A stretch of DNA of 64,000 bases, from contig NZ_PCQA01000003.1 in NCBI RefSeq assembly GCF_002979915.1, positions 62,001 through 126,000 on the forward strand, read 5' to 3'. A program made the position numbers and the translations under genes. Positions 27,258-37,541 of this stretch are shown here, piece by piece. Below the pieces are notes generated by a model. The model saw only the letters and a list, made by a program, of their open reading frames with translations. It had not been told where the DNA came from and did no database searches. Numbering within the stretch: the first letter of the stretch is position 1; every line of letters begins with the position of its first letter. This stretch comes from Arthrobacter sp. MYb213 (GTDB lineage Bacteria > Actinomycetota > Actinomycetes > Actinomycetales > Micrococcaceae).

Positions 27258-28499
27258 ATGAACGCAGTATGCCTTGTTAAGCTCGGCGTTACCCGCGGCA
27301 CGCATCATGAAGTTGTGAAGGTTGCCATCGTTGCTGAATCGTTCCTACCCCACGTAAATGGGGTTACAAATTCGGTCCTAAGGACCCTTGATCATCTTGA
27401 GCTGACCGGCCATAGCGCCGTGGTCATCACTCCCGCAGCCTCGCTGGCTGGTGAGCTCAAGGGCCACAGCGTACCCCGCTCATATAAGGGATTTCTGATC
27501 ATTACCGTTCCCTCTGTGGCAATGGTTAATTACCCGGAGGTTCGCTTGGCTGCCGGAGGGGTTGGCCGTCTCAAAAGAATCTTGGCCAGAGAGGCACCCG
27601 ACGTGGTGCACCTGGCTAGCCCATTCTTATTAGGCTGGCGTGCCCTACGTGCGGCTCAAGAACTGAACATACCGTCCGTTGCCATGTATCAAACCGAGGT
27701 TCCGACCTATGCCGCGCGCTATAAAATGCCGTGGCTTACCGAAAAGCTTTGGGATCACGTGAGAGCCATTCACACGACTGCAGACCTAACGTTGGTGCCA
27801 AGTACGTTTTCGCGCCGCCAGCTCGAATCTCTGGGCGTTACGCGCCTTGTTTTGAGCGGCAGGGGAGTGGACACCGTGCAATTCACCCCACAACGGCGTG
27901 ACGCAAAGTTCCGCGAGGCTATTGCCCCCACCGGTGAACGCATTATTGGATATGTGGGCCGACTTGCTGCCGAAAAGCAGGTCGCTGACCTACGAGTCTT
28001 GAGCTCACTGCCGAATACAAGACTTGTGATCGTGGGTTCGGGCCCGCTGGAAGACGAATTGCGTAGCATTTTGCCCACCGCACACTTCACCGGCTTCCTT
28101 TCCGGAACCCGGTTGGCGGAAGTCATTGCCTCGTTTGATGTTTTTGTTCATCCAGGCGCCTCGGAAACGTTCTGCCAAACCATTCAGGAAGCCATGGCTT
28201 GCGCTGTGCCGGTCGTTGCAGTTGGCAGGGGAGGACCGCTAGATCTGGTGGATTCCTCGCGCACAGGCTGGCTGTATGCCCCGGGCGACCTCAACGAGCT
28301 TCGTGATCGAGTCAGTGACCTGATCTACGATGACGCCAAGCGTCTAGCCTTTGCCTCCGCGGCACATGCTCAGGTTCAAGACCGATCATGGTTTCGGATC
28401 GGCGAGGAACTACTGCAGAGCTACTGGACGGTGCGTTCTGAACGCGTCCGCAGTGGCCATCAGACTGGCGGTTGGCCCGGTCGGAAAATCTCTTCGTAG
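27258..28499 (+). CDS. Glycosyltransferase family 4-type (GDP-mannose-dependent mannosyltransferase-like)
   Basis: 413 residues of GT-B fold. The first fold domain starts VAIVAESFLPHVNGVTNSVLRTL and the nucleotide-binding domain includes GYVGRLAAEKQVADL. The donor-site E-x7-E motif lies in PGASETFCQTIQEAMACAVPVV, near residues 300-320. This matches MgtA/PimB-like enzymes that mannosylate lipid anchors in actinobacteria. GTG 27315 would trim 19 residues and fits the family N-terminus better; no strong RBS decides. Its 3' end overlaps the convergent SDR gene by 40 bp. Confidence 0.85.
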   Translation: MNAVCLVKLGVTRGTHHEVVKVAIVAESFLPHVNGVTNSVLRTLDHLELTGHSAVVITPAASLAGELKGHSVPRSYKGFLIITVPSVAMVNYPEVRLAAGGVGRLKRILAREAPDVVHLASPFLLGWRALRAAQELNIPSVAMYQTEVPTYAARYKMPWLTEKLWDHVRAIHTTADLTLVPSTFSRRQLESLGVTRLVLSGRGVDTVQFTPQRRDAKFREAIAPTGERIIGYVGRLAAEKQVADLRVLSSLPNTRLVIVGSGPLEDELRSILPTAHFTGFLSGTRLAEVIASFDVFVHPGASETFCQTIQEAMACAVPVVAVGRGGPLDLVDSSRTGWLYAPGDLNELRDRVSDLIYDDAKRLAFASAAHAQVQDRSWFRIGEELLQSYWTVRSERVRSGHQTGGWPGRKISS

Positions 28500-29290
28500 T
28501 CCGAGCGAGCCTTGCGGTCCACCGAGGCAACCTGATCAGGGACCATCTTTCCTAAGATTAGGTCTCGCATTCTCTGTGGCAACAGGCTTAAGAGGCGATG
28601 GAGGATACCGACGTACCCGGGTACAGTGACCTCAAATCGTGGGCGGGCAATGACTTGAGCGACAGCTCGTGCGATATCGCTAGATTGAAGCATCGCTGCT
28701 GATCCGGTACTTGTGCCAGCGGCCAGTGCCGTATCAACGACGGTAGGCATGATCACCGAAACATGGATACCGCTGCCGCGTAGCTCTGCACGTACGGCCT
28801 TCAGGTAGCCGAGCACGCCGTGTTTGCTCGCCGCATAGGTCGCCTCTCCGGGGGTCGGCAGCAGTGAGGCCGCCGAAGCGATGGTAACGAGGTGACCGGA
28901 TCCGCGCGCACGCATGCCTGGGGTGGCCAGCTTGATGCCGTGGATGACTCCCAATAGGTTCACCTCGAGTTGACGCCTGGACGCCGACTCTGGCTCTTGC
29001 TCAAACTCTCCGACCCACATGACTCCGGCACTGTTGATCAGGATGTCGATTGGTCCGTACTGTCCTTGCACATCGGCTAGGAATGCGGTGAAGGATTGCG
29101 CATCGGTGACGTCTAGAAAGAAACCGGCTCCACCGAGCTCCTTGGCCGTTGCGCGCGCGGCTTCGACGTCATAGTCTCCGATGGCAATCCGCGCTCCTGC
29201 CTCGGCGAGAAGTTTCGCGGTCGCCCGGCCGATGCCGTTTGCGCCCCCGGTGATTGCGACAATGCGGTTATTTAGTTGAAACGAACTCAT
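28460..29290 (-). CDS. Short-chain dehydrogenase/reductase
   Basis: 276 residues from ATG 29290, with TAGGAG upstream; a longer start at 29314 has none. Rossmann motif TGGANGIG, the NSAG strand end, catalytic Ser in IASAAS and YAASKHG (Tyr-x3-Lys). It is a classical SDR using NAD(P). The start overlaps the end of the flavin monooxygenase by 23 bp, so the two are co-transcribed and may oxidise and reduce the same ketone/alcohol pair. Confidence 0.9.
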   Translation of the reverse strand: MSSFQLNNRIVAITGGANGIGRATAKLLAEAGARIAIGDYDVEAARATAKELGGAGFFLDVTDAQSFTAFLADVQGQYGPIDILINSAGVMWVGEFEQEPESASRRQLEVNLLGVIHGIKLATPGMRARGSGHLVTIASAASLLPTPGEATYAASKHGVLGYLKAVRAELRGSGIHVSVIMPTVVDTALAAGTSTGSAAMLQSSDIARAVAQVIARPRFEVTVPGYVGILHRLLSLLPQRMRDLILGKMVPDQVASVDRKARSDYEEIFRPGQPPV

Positions 29291-30671
29291 GGTGTTCGCT
29301 CCTATCTTCCGCACGCTTCGCGCCTGCCTTACGCTCGCGGGCTAAATCCCACAAGAAGTGATCAAAGTCGACTTCCATGGTGTGCCGCGGTGACTCATAG
29401 AATCGGGATTTGTTGCGCTCATGATCGGTCATCATCTGTTTACGGATCTGTGCCTCAGTGGGCGGGATATATCCGCCACTGAGCAGATCGGCAATCCACG
29501 CGGACTGCGCCTCGGCTAGCGGCATGACCGCGCCCACCGGCTGTAACAGCCCAATGAAGTAAAGTCCTGGCAGGTCCGGATGCACCGTACGTTTCCACAG
29601 CGCAAGCTCATTTTCTTCGGGGTTAATCAGCGTGGAATCAAGGAATGGGAAAGTGACCTTATAGCCGGTGGCCCAAACGATCAGATCCGCTCGTGTGCGC
29701 GTGCCATCGGTGAACTCAACGTGATCCGCATCGAAGCGGCGGATGCCGGGGCGCACCGTAATCTTCCCGGCGGCAATCTGCGTGCGGATTTGTTCGGATT
29801 GCACGGGGTGGGATTGGCCTGGGGCATGCGCCGGTTTCGGCAGCCCATACTTTTTCAGTCCACCTGAAGCCAGCGCCCCAAAACGCAGACGTAATCTCGT
29901 TGCCCACCAAGGCATCCATCCCGGAAACGCAATCTGATCAGTTGCCTTGCCAAACAAGAATTTACGCATCACCCACTGACCACGGCGAATCGACAGTGTG
30001 GCACTCTTGGCCCGGTCTGCCCCTGCAACGGCGATATCCATCGCCGAGTTACCTGCGCCGACAACAAGTAGGTCACGGCCCTCGAGCTGATCGCCGCTGC
30101 GGTAGTCATGGGCATGGATCTCCTCGCCGGTAAATGTTCCGGGGTAGGAGGGTTCTGGCCAGTGCGGGTCCCAATGGTGGCCATTTGCCACGAGTATCGC
30201 TTCGTAGATACGACTCTGGGCGCCTTCGGGCCCCTCAATGTCGACCTTCCAGCGTCCATCCTCAGTCCTAGTTACCGCAACTACGTTCGTGCGGAAAGTG
30301 ATCGTATGCCGGAAACCAAAATGCGCCGCATACTGCTCGAAGTAGGCGTGGACCTGATCATGCCGGGCGTAGGCGGGATAGTCCGCTGGCATCGGAAAAT
30401 CGGAGAATGCCATACGTGGACAGGAGGTATTGATCTCCAGGCTTTGATAGCAAGCAGACTGACCGTTGGGATTATCCAAGAGCCAGTTGCCACCGATCTC
30501 ACTACCCTTTTCAAAGCAGTCGAAGGGAATACCTGCAAGGTAAAGGGCTTTGGCGGCCGCAAGGCCGGAAGAGCCGGCTCCAATCACGCACGTTTTGGGC
30601 AAAGATTCATCGCACGCGATGGGTGCCATGACCGCGGCGCTGCGGTGCACGGGTTTCACGAAGTAAGCCAT
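29268..30671 (-). CDS. Flavin-containing monooxygenase (FMO/Baeyer-Villiger-like)
   Basis: 467 residues. FAD motif VIGAGSSGLAAAKAL near residue 32, the NADPH motif VVGAGNSAMDIAV near residue 205, and the FMO fingerprint FTGEEIHAHDY (FxGxxxHxxxY) just before it. VWATGYKV closes the domain. Class B enzymes insert oxygen into ketones or soft heteroatoms. With the SDR downstream it looks like a small catabolic operon, divergent from the broken TetR gene 31 bp away. Confidence 0.9.
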   Translation of the reverse strand: MAYFVKPVHRSAAVMAPIACDESLPKTCVIGAGSSGLAAAKALYLAGIPFDCFEKGSEIGGNWLLDNPNGQSACYQSLEINTSCPRMAFSDFPMPADYPAYARHDQVHAYFEQYAAHFGFRHTITFRTNVVAVTRTEDGRWKVDIEGPEGAQSRIYEAILVANGHHWDPHWPEPSYPGTFTGEEIHAHDYRSGDQLEGRDLLVVGAGNSAMDIAVAGADRAKSATLSIRRGQWVMRKFLFGKATDQIAFPGWMPWWATRLRLRFGALASGGLKKYGLPKPAHAPGQSHPVQSEQIRTQIAAGKITVRPGIRRFDADHVEFTDGTRTRADLIVWATGYKVTFPFLDSTLINPEENELALWKRTVHPDLPGLYFIGLLQPVGAVMPLAEAQSAWIADLLSGGYIPPTEAQIRKQMMTDHERNKSRFYESPRHTMEVDFDHFLWDLARERKAGAKRAEDRSEHHEFVSTK

Positions 30672-30702
30672 GCGAAGAGTATTGCATTGAAACGATTGCC
30701 GA

Positions 30703-31254
30703 ATGGAGAACTTAACTGACGAGGTTCCACTGTGGCGCGGTAGCGACCAAAGCGAACGCGATAAACAGCGTCGGCGTCAACTATTGAATGCTGCGCTTCA
30801 GGCTTATGCAACGACGGGCTACAGCGCTGCGACGGTGCAGGAAGTGCGCCGTCAGGCGCACGTCTCAACGAGGTCATTCTATGAACTCTATGCCGACAAA
30901 TCTGAGCCACTCCAGGCGCTGCAGGGCTTCGACATTGATCCGTTGACATTCGTCAGACAGAGTGTGCAAAGGATGGTCATGGCAGCTCTGGAGCCGATTC
31001 TGTCTGATCAGCGCGAAGCACGTGTGCTCGAGGCGGAGTCGGTCGGAGCCTGTCAGCCTTTGGACCGTGAACGCCGCACCGCATACCGCGCAGTTGCCGC
31101 GGCGATTGACGCTATCTTCGGGTGCTCCAAGTCGCAGGCCGGATCGAGTTGGCGCACTGGGGATTGGTTAGCCTGATCCGAGCTTTCGGAAGTACAACAA
31201 TTTATTGACGGCGTGACAGATGCGATTTTGCGGATTATGGGCGCAACAGCGTAA
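30703..31254 (+). pseudogene. Degraded TetR-family regulator with two frameshifts
   Basis: The intact N-terminus of 158 residues has a TetR helix-turn-helix (AALQAYATTGYSAATVQEVRRQAHVSTRSFYELYADK). The frame ends at TGA 31174. Continuing in the next frame from about 31121 reads AGRIELAHWGLVSLIRAFG, and in the third frame EVQQFIDGVTDAILRIMGATA to the stop at 31252. This restores a normal TetR C-terminus. The segment after LYADKSEPLQAL also looks shortened. The gene is probably non-functional and may have regulated the divergent monooxygenase/SDR pair. Confidence 0.75.
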
Positions 31255-31260
31255 ATAAAA

Positions 31261-31300
31261 AAGAGCGGCGATCTGACTCATTGAGTCGATCACCGCTCTT
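31261..31300. terminator. Terminator after tRNA-Ala copy 1 (and the TetR relic)
   Basis: Arms AAGAGCGG (31261-31268) and CCGCTCTT (31293-31300), with further pairing around TGACTC/GAGTC inside, and A/T runs on both sides. Confidence 0.75.
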
Positions 31301-31316
31301 AGAACTGCTTCAAATG

Positions 31317-31389
31317 TGGAGCCTAGGAGATTCGAACTCCTGACATCCTGCTTGCAAAGCAGGCGCTCTACCAACTGAGCTAAGGCCCC
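31317..31389 (-). tRNA. tRNA-Ala (TGC), copy 1
   Basis: A 73-nt tRNA: acceptor GGGGCCT/AGGCTCC with A discriminator, anticodon stem CCTGC/GCAGG, loop TTTGCAA (anticodon TGC) and T-arm AGTTCGAATCT. CCA is not encoded. The first acceptor pairs include a G-T wobble. It is identical in sequence to copy 2, 172 bp away. Confidence 0.95.
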
Positions 31390-31445
31390 GTATTCAATTG
31401 TGGAAGACTTTCACTTCCGATAATGAGCAACGCTCACCCTTTGGA

Positions 31446-31487
31446 AAAGAATAGGCGGAAAGCTGCTGCTTTCCGCCAATCTATTCT
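31446..31487 (-). terminator. Terminator after tRNA-Ala copy 2
   Basis: The GGCGGAAAGC/GCTTTCCGCC stem with loop TGCT, extended by AGAATAG/CTATTCT flanks. It lies directly downstream of tRNA-Ala copy 2 on the minus strand, so the two tRNA-Ala genes have separate terminators. Confidence 0.75.
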
Positions 31488-31488
31488 G

Positions 31489-31561
31489 TGGAGCCTAGGA
31501 GATTCGAACTCCTGACATCCTGCTTGCAAAGCAGGCGCTCTACCAACTGAGCTAAGGCCCC
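31489..31561 (-). tRNA. tRNA-Ala (TGC), copy 2
   Basis: Same 73 nt as copy 1, with anticodon TGC in loop TTTGCAA. It lies 8 bp downstream of the DLW-39 gene on the same strand and may be co-transcribed with tRNA-Ile and DLW-39. Confidence 0.95.
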
Positions 31562-31569
31562 GAAAAGCG

Positions 31570-31689
31570 TTAGGAAACTTTATCGGTAACCTGTTGCCAG
31601 GTTTCCTTGATTTCCGTTGAACCCTTTACCTTCTTGATCATGACTACTGCAGCAGCCACAACAGTCCCGAGAATCAGGAGCTTTTTCAT
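31570..31689 (-). CDS. DLW-39 family protein, 39 aa
   Basis: A tiny ORF from ATG 31689 to TAA 31570, with AGAGGG upstream. It has a hydrophobic N-terminal helix (KKLLILGTVVAAAVVMI) and a charged tail containing TWQQVTDKV. Length, helix and position between tRNA-Ile and tRNA-Ala near gyrA match the actinobacterial DLW-39 family, whose function is unknown. It is short enough to be missed by automatic calling. Confidence 0.88.
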   Translation of the reverse strand: MKKLLILGTVVAAAVVMIKKVKGSTEIKETWQQVTDKVS

Positions 31690-31720
31690 TCTACCCTCTT
31701 TCTCATTGGTAAGGATTCAG

Positions 31721-31794
31721 TGGGCGTACCTGGACTTGAACCAGGGACCTCTTCGTTATCAGCGAAGCGCTCTAACCGCCTGAGCTATACGCCC
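31721..31794 (-). tRNA. tRNA-Ile (GAT)
   Basis: A 74-nt tRNA: acceptor GGGCGTA/TACGCCC plus A, anticodon stem CTTCG/CGAAG with loop CTGATAA (anticodon GAT), T-arm GGTTCAAGTCC. CCA is not encoded. tRNA-Ile next to gyrA is conserved in actinobacteria. Confidence 0.95.
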
Positions 31795-31857
31795 TTACCT
31801 TTTTTGTTCCCTTCGGAACGAAATAAAACTTTACCGGGGTTTGCAAGAAGATACAAA

Positions 31858-31901
31858 TCGAGCCCGGGTGTCATGCATCACAGCATGAATCCCGGGCTCG
31901 A
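31858..31901 (-). terminator. Terminator after the DUF3566 gene
   Basis: An 11-bp perfect GC-rich stem, TCGAGCCCGGG (31858-31868) and CCCGGGCTCGA (31891-31901), with a 22-nt loop, 12 bp past the minus-strand stop. Confidence 0.75.
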
Positions 31902-31912
31902 CTAGCACGTTC

Positions 31913-32521
31913 TTAGTCGTCTGTGAGGGTCACTCCGACGCCACCGACGAGCGAAGCGGCAATGTTATACAACACCGCTCCGAGCATCGAGAGTACCGAA
32001 ATTACCACGACGTTGACTACCGCAATGATTGTCGCGTACGAGGCAACCTGGCCCAGCGAGAGCACATCACGCAGGTCAAAAGTGCCTTCGGCACCAATCG
32101 CGTCACGCATCAGCTGGTTGAAGGAGTCAAAGGTGCCAGTCAGGTCCAACAGGGCCCAGATAGCTACCGAAGCCACCACGGTAATGACACCAAAGGCGAC
32201 CGACAGCAAGAAGGCAAGCTTCAAGACTGAGAACGGCTCTACCTTCGACGCTAACAGTCGAGCTTTACGGACCTTAGCCTTAGGTGCCGGGCGAACCAGG
32301 CGATCCTGTGACTGTGGCGGCCGCTGTCCGGTGGGACGCGGTGCACCTGCACTAGGCCGGGCAGGCCCGCCGGTAGGACGTGGCTGTCCGGTTGGCGCCG
32401 GTCGGGCACCAGTTGGGCGGTTACCATTCGAGGTTGGCGCTGGGCGCTTTACCTGGGTAGGTCGCGGCGCTGCGCTCTTCGGGGCGCTGCCACTTGGGCG
32501 AGGCGTCGAGGGCGTGCTCAT
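31913..32521 (-). CDS. DUF3566 membrane protein downstream of gyrA
   Basis: 202 residues. Residues 1-85 are Pro/Thr/Gly/Arg-rich and disordered. The DUF3566 domain begins near residue 90 ([29 protein letters not shown]) and has two membrane helices with a polar region between them. Actinobacterial relatives next to gyrA (such as mycobacterial CwsA-neighbour proteins) are of uncertain function, possibly in the cell envelope. Its start overlaps the gyrA stop by 4 bp, so it is translated with gyrA. Confidence 0.9.
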   Translation of the reverse strand: MSTPSTPRPSGSAPKSAAPRPTQVKRPAPTSNGNRPTGARPAPTGQPRPTGGPARPSAGAPRPTGQRPPQSQDRLVRPAPKAKVRKARLLASKVEPFSVLKLAFLLSVAFGVITVVASVAIWALLDLTGTFDSFNQLMRDAIGAEGTFDLRDVLSLGQVASYATIIAVVNVVVISVLSMLGAVLYNIAASLVGGVGVTLTDD

Positions 32522-35145
32522 GCGTTACCTCCGTTATTGGTGTCATCGTTTTGGACGTCCGAAGCGATTTCCGGCGCAGCAGATGACTCATCTGTCATGT
32601 TTTCTGCGTCCAACGTTACGCCATCTTCCTCCGAATTCTCTTCGAGCTCGGTCTCCGAGTTCTTGGCCACCGCAATAATATGGTCCTTCTTATCCGGCTT
32701 TGCGAAGATGACACCCATGGTGTCACGGCCCTTGGAAGGAACCTGCGAGACGGCAGAACGAACAACCTTGCCCGAGGCCATCACCACGAGTACCTCGTCG
32801 GTTTCATCAACGATTAGCGCACCCACCAGTTCGCCACGTTCCTCGTTGAGCTTGGCAACCTTAATGCCCAAGCCACCACGGGATTGCACACGGTATTCAT
32901 CAACCGTAGTGCGCTTCGCGTAACCCTCATTTGTCACGGTGAAAACGAACGCTTCGGGACGTACCGCCTCGGCGGCCAACAGTTCGTCACCCTCGCGGAA
33001 CTTCATGCCGGTCACGCCACTGGTAGCGCGACCCATCGGACGCAAGGCGGTGTCGGTCGCGGTGAAGCGTACCGATTGCCCCTTGCGCGAGACCAGCATC
33101 ACATCATCGGATTCACTGACCAGCTGCGCGGAGACCAGCTCGTCGTCTTCGCGCAGGTTGATCGCGATCACTCCGGCGGTGCGGTTGGTGTCATAGTCTT
33201 CCAAGCGCGTTTTCTTGACCAAACCATTGCGAGTAGCAAGCATTAGGTACTGCGCGTCCTGGTAGGTGCGCAGATCTAGCACCTGAGCGATGTGCTCATC
33301 TGGCTGGAAAGCCATCACGTTGGCTACGTGTTGTCCCTTGGCATCGCGTCCGGCCTCGGCCAATTCGTAGCACTTGGTGCGGTAGACGCGGCCGTGGTTG
33401 GTGAAGAACAGCAGGTAGTTGTGTGTGGAGGTGACGAAGAAGTGTTCCACCACATCGTCTCCGCGCAAGTTGGCTCCCTTGATACCCTTACCGCCGCGCT
33501 GCTGCGAACGGTAGTTATCAATACGGGTGCGCTTGACGTAGCCGCCACGGGTGATGGTGACGACCATTTCCTCTTCGGGAATGAGATCTTCGACGTTCAT
33601 GTCGCCATCAAAGCCCATGAGGATATTGGTGCGACGGTCATCTCCATGCTTTTCCACGATCTCGGCGAGTTCTTCCGAGACGATGGTGCGCTGGCGCTGC
33701 GGGTCGGCGATGATCTCCTTAAACTCGGCAATCATCACCGCCAATTCCGCGTGACGATCCTGAATCTTCTGGCGTTCCAGGGCGGCAAGTCGACGTAGCT
33801 GCATATCGAGGATGGCGCGTGCCTGATCCTCGTCAATATCGAGCAGTTCCATCAACCCGTCGCGGGCCGCTTCGGTGGTCGAAGAACGGCGGATCAACGC
33901 GATGACCTCGTCCAAAGCATCCAAGGCCTTGAGCAGGCCGCGCAAGATGTGAGCCTCGGCTTCGGCCTTCTTCAGACGGAACTTGGTGCGGCGAACAATC
34001 ACTTCGATCTGGTGGGTCACCCAGTGCCGGATGAAACCATCCAGTGGCAGGGTGCGCGGCACTCCATCAACGATCGCGAGCATATTCGCGGAGAAGTTGG
34101 ACTGCAGTTCGGTGTGCTTGTAGAGGTTGTTCAGTACCACCTTGGCCACGGCGTCGCGCTTAAGCACGATCACCAGGCGCTGGCCGGTACGGCCCGAGGT
34201 CTCATCGCGCATGTCGGCGATACCGGCGACCTTGCCATCGCGGACCAGCTCGGCGATCTTCACCGCGAGGTTATCCGGGTTAGCCATATATGGCAGCTCG
34301 GTGACTACCAGGCAGGAGCGGCCCTGAATTTCTTCCACATTCACTACCGCGCGCATGGTGATTGAGCCACGGCCGGTGCGGTAGGCATCGGAGATGCCCT
34401 TGGTGCCAAGAATCATGGCACCGGAAGGGAAATCTGGGCCCTTGACGCGCTGCATTAACGCGGCAAGTAGTTCCTCGCGGGTAACTTCTGGGTTCTCTAG
34501 GTACCACTGCACACCCTCGGCGACTTCGCGCAGGTTATGTGGCGGAATGTTGGTAGCCATACCCACCGCGATACCCGAGGAACCATTGACCAACAGGTTC
34601 GGGAAACGCGCCGGCAACACCGTTGGTTCTTGGTTTTTGCCGTCGTAGTTGTCCTTAAAATCAACGGTATCCTCGTTGATGTCACGGACCATTTCCATGG
34701 CCAACGGGGCCATCTTGGTTTCCGTGTAACGCTGGGCGGCAGCGCCATCATTACCTGGGGAACCGAAGTTACCCTGGCCTAGCGCCAGCGGATAACGCAT
34801 GACCCAGTCCTGAATCAGGCGGACCAGTGCATCATAAATCGCGGTGTCGCCGTGTGGGTGGTACTGACCCATCACTTCGCCGACGACGCGGGCACACTTA
34901 TTGTAGGAGCGCTCCGGACGGTAGCCACCGTCGTACATCGCGTACAGCACGCGGCGGTGCACTGGCTTCAGTCCATCGCGCACGTCAGGTAGTGCACGGC
35001 CCACGATGACCGCCATGGCGTAGTCAAGGTAGGACCGCTGCATTTCGGTCTGTAGATCGATCTGGTCGATCTTGTCGTGTCCCTCAAGTGCGGGCACGAT
35101 CTCCCCGTCCAACGGTTCGTTCCCCGGGGTTTGCTCGTCGCTCAT
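32518..35145 (-). CDS. gyrA: DNA gyrase subunit A
   Basis: 875 residues. The winged-helix/tower domain contains the quinolone region [20 protein letters not shown], where Thr takes the place of E. coli Ser83. The catalytic Tyr is in AAAQRYTE. The C-terminal beta-pinwheel starts near residue 505 and includes the GyrA box QRGGKGIKG, followed by an acidic tail. With GyrB it introduces negative supercoils. The gene is on the leading strand for leftward replication. Length is normal. Confidence 0.98.
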   Translation of the reverse strand: MSDEQTPGNEPLDGEIVPALEGHDKIDQIDLQTEMQRSYLDYAMAVIVGRALPDVRDGLKPVHRRVLYAMYDGGYRPERSYNKCARVVGEVMGQYHPHGDTAIYDALVRLIQDWVMRYPLALGQGNFGSPGNDGAAAQRYTETKMAPLAMEMVRDINEDTVDFKDNYDGKNQEPTVLPARFPNLLVNGSSGIAVGMATNIPPHNLREVAEGVQWYLENPEVTREELLAALMQRVKGPDFPSGAMILGTKGISDAYRTGRGSITMRAVVNVEEIQGRSCLVVTELPYMANPDNLAVKIAELVRDGKVAGIADMRDETSGRTGQRLVIVLKRDAVAKVVLNNLYKHTELQSNFSANMLAIVDGVPRTLPLDGFIRHWVTHQIEVIVRRTKFRLKKAEAEAHILRGLLKALDALDEVIALIRRSSTTEAARDGLMELLDIDEDQARAILDMQLRRLAALERQKIQDRHAELAVMIAEFKEIIADPQRQRTIVSEELAEIVEKHGDDRRTNILMGFDGDMNVEDLIPEEEMVVTITRGGYVKRTRIDNYRSQQRGGKGIKGANLRGDDVVEHFFVTSTHNYLLFFTNHGRVYRTKCYELAEAGRDAKGQHVANVMAFQPDEHIAQVLDLRTYQDAQYLMLATRNGLVKKTRLEDYDTNRTAGVIAINLREDDELVSAQLVSESDDVMLVSRKGQSVRFTATDTALRPMGRATSGVTGMKFREGDELLAAEAVRPEAFVFTVTNEGYAKRTTVDEYRVQSRGGLGIKVAKLNEERGELVGALIVDETDEVLVVMASGKVVRSAVSQVPSKGRDTMGVIFAKPDKKDHIIAVAKNSETELEENSEEDGVTLDAENMTDESSAAPEIASDVQNDDTNNGGNA

Positions 35146-35202
35146 TTCATCCCTTACAAGTCTAAAATTCGTTGCTGGTTATCGTTTCGCTGCAGTTGCG
35201 CG

Positions 35203-37260
35203 TTAGATATCCAGGAAGCGCACGTCCTTGGCGTTTTGCTGAATGAAGGTTCGGCGTGACTCAACGTCCTCGCCCATCAGCACGGAGAAGACCTCATCGG
35301 CGGCGGCCGCGTCATCCATGGCCACCTGGCGCAGGATGCGGTGAGCCGGATCCATGGTGGTGTCCCACAGTTCCGAGTAGTCCATCTCGCCCAGACCCTT
35401 GTAACGCTGAATGCCGTTTTCCTTAGGAATACGCTTGTTCGACGCGGCGCCCTTGACCAGCGCTTCGTCGCGTTCACGGTCTGTGAAGACGTACTCGTGG
35501 GCGGCGTTGGTCCACTTGATGCGGTACAGCGGCGGGCTTGCAAGGTACACATAGCCCTGCTCGATCAGTGGACGCATGAAGCGGAAGATCAGCGTGAGCA
35601 ATAGCGTGGTGATGTGCTGGCCGTCCACGTCGGCGTCGGCCATCAACACGATCTTGTGATAGCGCAGCTTAGCCATGTCGAATTCTTCACCGATGCCGGT
35701 GCCGAAGGCGGTGATCATCGCCTGTACTTCGGCATTGCCCAGCGCACGGTCCAAACGCGCACGTTCCACGTTCAGGATCTTTCCGCGTAGCGGCAGGATC
35801 GCCTGCGTGTGTGGGTCGCGTCCGCGCTTGGCCGAGCCGCCTGCGGAGTCACCCTCGACGATGAAAACCTCACACTCGGCAGGGTTCTTCGAGGAGCAAT
35901 CCGAAAGCTTACCCGGCATGCCGAAGGATTCCATCGGCGACTTACGGCGTGCGTTGTCACGCGCCTTGCGGGCCGCCAAACGGGCCTGCGAGGCAAGCAT
36001 CGCCTTGCGAATAATGTCTTTAGCGACGTTCGGGTTGCGCTCGAACCAGTCGCCAAGTTCCTCGTTGACCACACCGTGCACGAAACCACGGGCCATCGAG
36101 TTACCCAGCTTGGTTTTAGTCTGCCCTTCAAACTGTGGTTCGGAGAGCTTGACCGAAAGAACTGCGGTCAGCCCCTCACGGACGTCATCACCGGAGAGGT
36201 TGTCATCCTTTTCGCGCAGGATCTTGTTATCGCGGGCGTAGCGGTTAAGCAAGCCGGTCAATGCGGCGCGGAACCCCTCTTCGTGGGTACCACCCTCGTG
36301 GGTGTTGATGGTGTTTGCGTAGGTGTGCACAGACTCCGAGTATGCATTGGTCCACTGCATAGCAACTTCAACGCTGATACCGCGAGTGGTGTCCTCGGCC
36401 TCGAAGGCAATGACCTCGTCATGTACCAATTCCACTTTTTTCGCGGAGTTCAGGTGCTTGACGTAATCGAGCAGTCCGTCCTTGTACAGGTAGTCGACCA
36501 CGCGTGGTTTAACAACCTGATTTTCGCGCTCGTCTTCGACCTCAGCCTCAACCTCTTCAACCACACGCTCGTCGGTCAAACGGATGCGCAGGCCCTTGTT
36601 CAGGAAGGCCATCTGCTGGAAACGCGCACGCAGGGTTTCGAAATCAAATACTGTGGTTTCAAAGATTCCGGCGTCCGGGTAGAACGTCTGGGTGGTGCCG
36701 GTTTCTTCGGTTTCTTCGCCACGGGCTAATGGGGAGGTAGTCATGCCGCCATTGCCGAAGGAGATCCGCCAGGCGTAGCCCTTTTGGCGAACGATGGTGT
36801 CCACGCGGCTAGATAGCGCGTTAACTACCGAAATACCTACGCCGTGCAGACCGCCGGAGACCGCATAACCGCCGCCGCCGAACTTACCGCCGGCGTGCAG
36901 GATCGTCATGACGACCTCTACCGCTGGCTTGCCCTCTGTCGGGTGCATATCTGTGGGGATGCCACGGCCGTTGTCCTGAACTCGGACAGCGCCGTCATTC
37001 TGCAAGGTGATGTCGATAGTGTCGCAGTAGCCTGCGAGAGCCTCATCAACGGAGTTATCAACTACTTCATAGACCAGGTGGTGCAGGCCGCGCGGTCCGG
37101 TTGAACCGATATACATGCCCGGGCGTTTGCGTACCGCTTCGAGTCCTTCGAGGACGGTAATGTCCTGGGCGCCATAGGTGTGTTCGACTTTTGAAGTCAT
37201 CGATTCCGCGGGTACTTGGCTTTCGGCCGGCTCCTGCGGTGAAGCATTTTCGGTAGACAC
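35203..37260 (-). CDS. gyrB: DNA gyrase subunit B
   Basis: About 685 residues from GTG 37260, which fits the family; an in-frame start at 37380 would add 40 unrelated residues. Domains: GHKL ATPase ([40 protein letters not shown]), transducer, then TOPRIM ([14 protein letters not shown] and DADVDGQHI) and the C-terminal gyrA-binding region with [10 protein letters not shown]. It is an ATP-driven type II topoisomerase with GyrA. GGAG sits about 14 nt upstream of the GTG, a longer spacing than usual. Confidence 0.97.
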   Translation of the reverse strand: MSTENASPQEPAESQVPAESMTSKVEHTYGAQDITVLEGLEAVRKRPGMYIGSTGPRGLHHLVYEVVDNSVDEALAGYCDTIDITLQNDGAVRVQDNGRGIPTDMHPTEGKPAVEVVMTILHAGGKFGGGGYAVSGGLHGVGISVVNALSSRVDTIVRQKGYAWRISFGNGGMTTSPLARGEETEETGTTQTFYPDAGIFETTVFDFETLRARFQQMAFLNKGLRIRLTDERVVEEVEAEVEDERENQVVKPRVVDYLYKDGLLDYVKHLNSAKKVELVHDEVIAFEAEDTTRGISVEVAMQWTNAYSESVHTYANTINTHEGGTHEEGFRAALTGLLNRYARDNKILREKDDNLSGDDVREGLTAVLSVKLSEPQFEGQTKTKLGNSMARGFVHGVVNEELGDWFERNPNVAKDIIRKAMLASQARLAARKARDNARRKSPMESFGMPGKLSDCSSKNPAECEVFIVEGDSAGGSAKRGRDPHTQAILPLRGKILNVERARLDRALGNAEVQAMITAFGTGIGEEFDMAKLRYHKIVLMADADVDGQHITTLLLTLIFRFMRPLIEQGYVYLASPPLYRIKWTNAAHEYVFTDRERDEALVKGAASNKRIPKENGIQRYKGLGEMDYSELWDTTMDPAHRILRQVAMDDAAAADEVFSVLMGEDVESRRTFIQQNAKDVRFLDI

Positions 37261-37541
37261 TTGTGCTACGAACTCCTCGAATTTGGTGCGCGATTCCCTG
37301 CCGCCCCTGCGTGCGGGCCAACAAAAAAACCATGGTCTGGTGCAACGTACGTGGGGGATACCTACGCGACGCGCACTCACTGCCTCTAATTCTACCGCGT
37401 TTAGCGAAATATATAGGGATCCTGAGCATCAAATCGGCTGTAGTAGGCACAGAATCATCACTTAGAGCGGTTACTGGCGGAGCAGTAAGGGGGGATCCAG
37501 CCAGCGGCTCCGTTACAGCGCCATATGCCGTGCCAGCAATT
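37261..37541. other. Spacer between dciA and gyrB; no gene seen
   Basis: 281 bp containing the gyrB leader. Open frames here are uninterrupted only by chance and overlap known genes. I see no DnaA box, tRNA or terminator. Confidence 0.6.

Noticed and set aside
31168-31374. 68-codon minus-strand ORF over tRNA-Ala copy 1
   Set aside because: It reads through the tRNA-Ala; the tRNA is the real feature.
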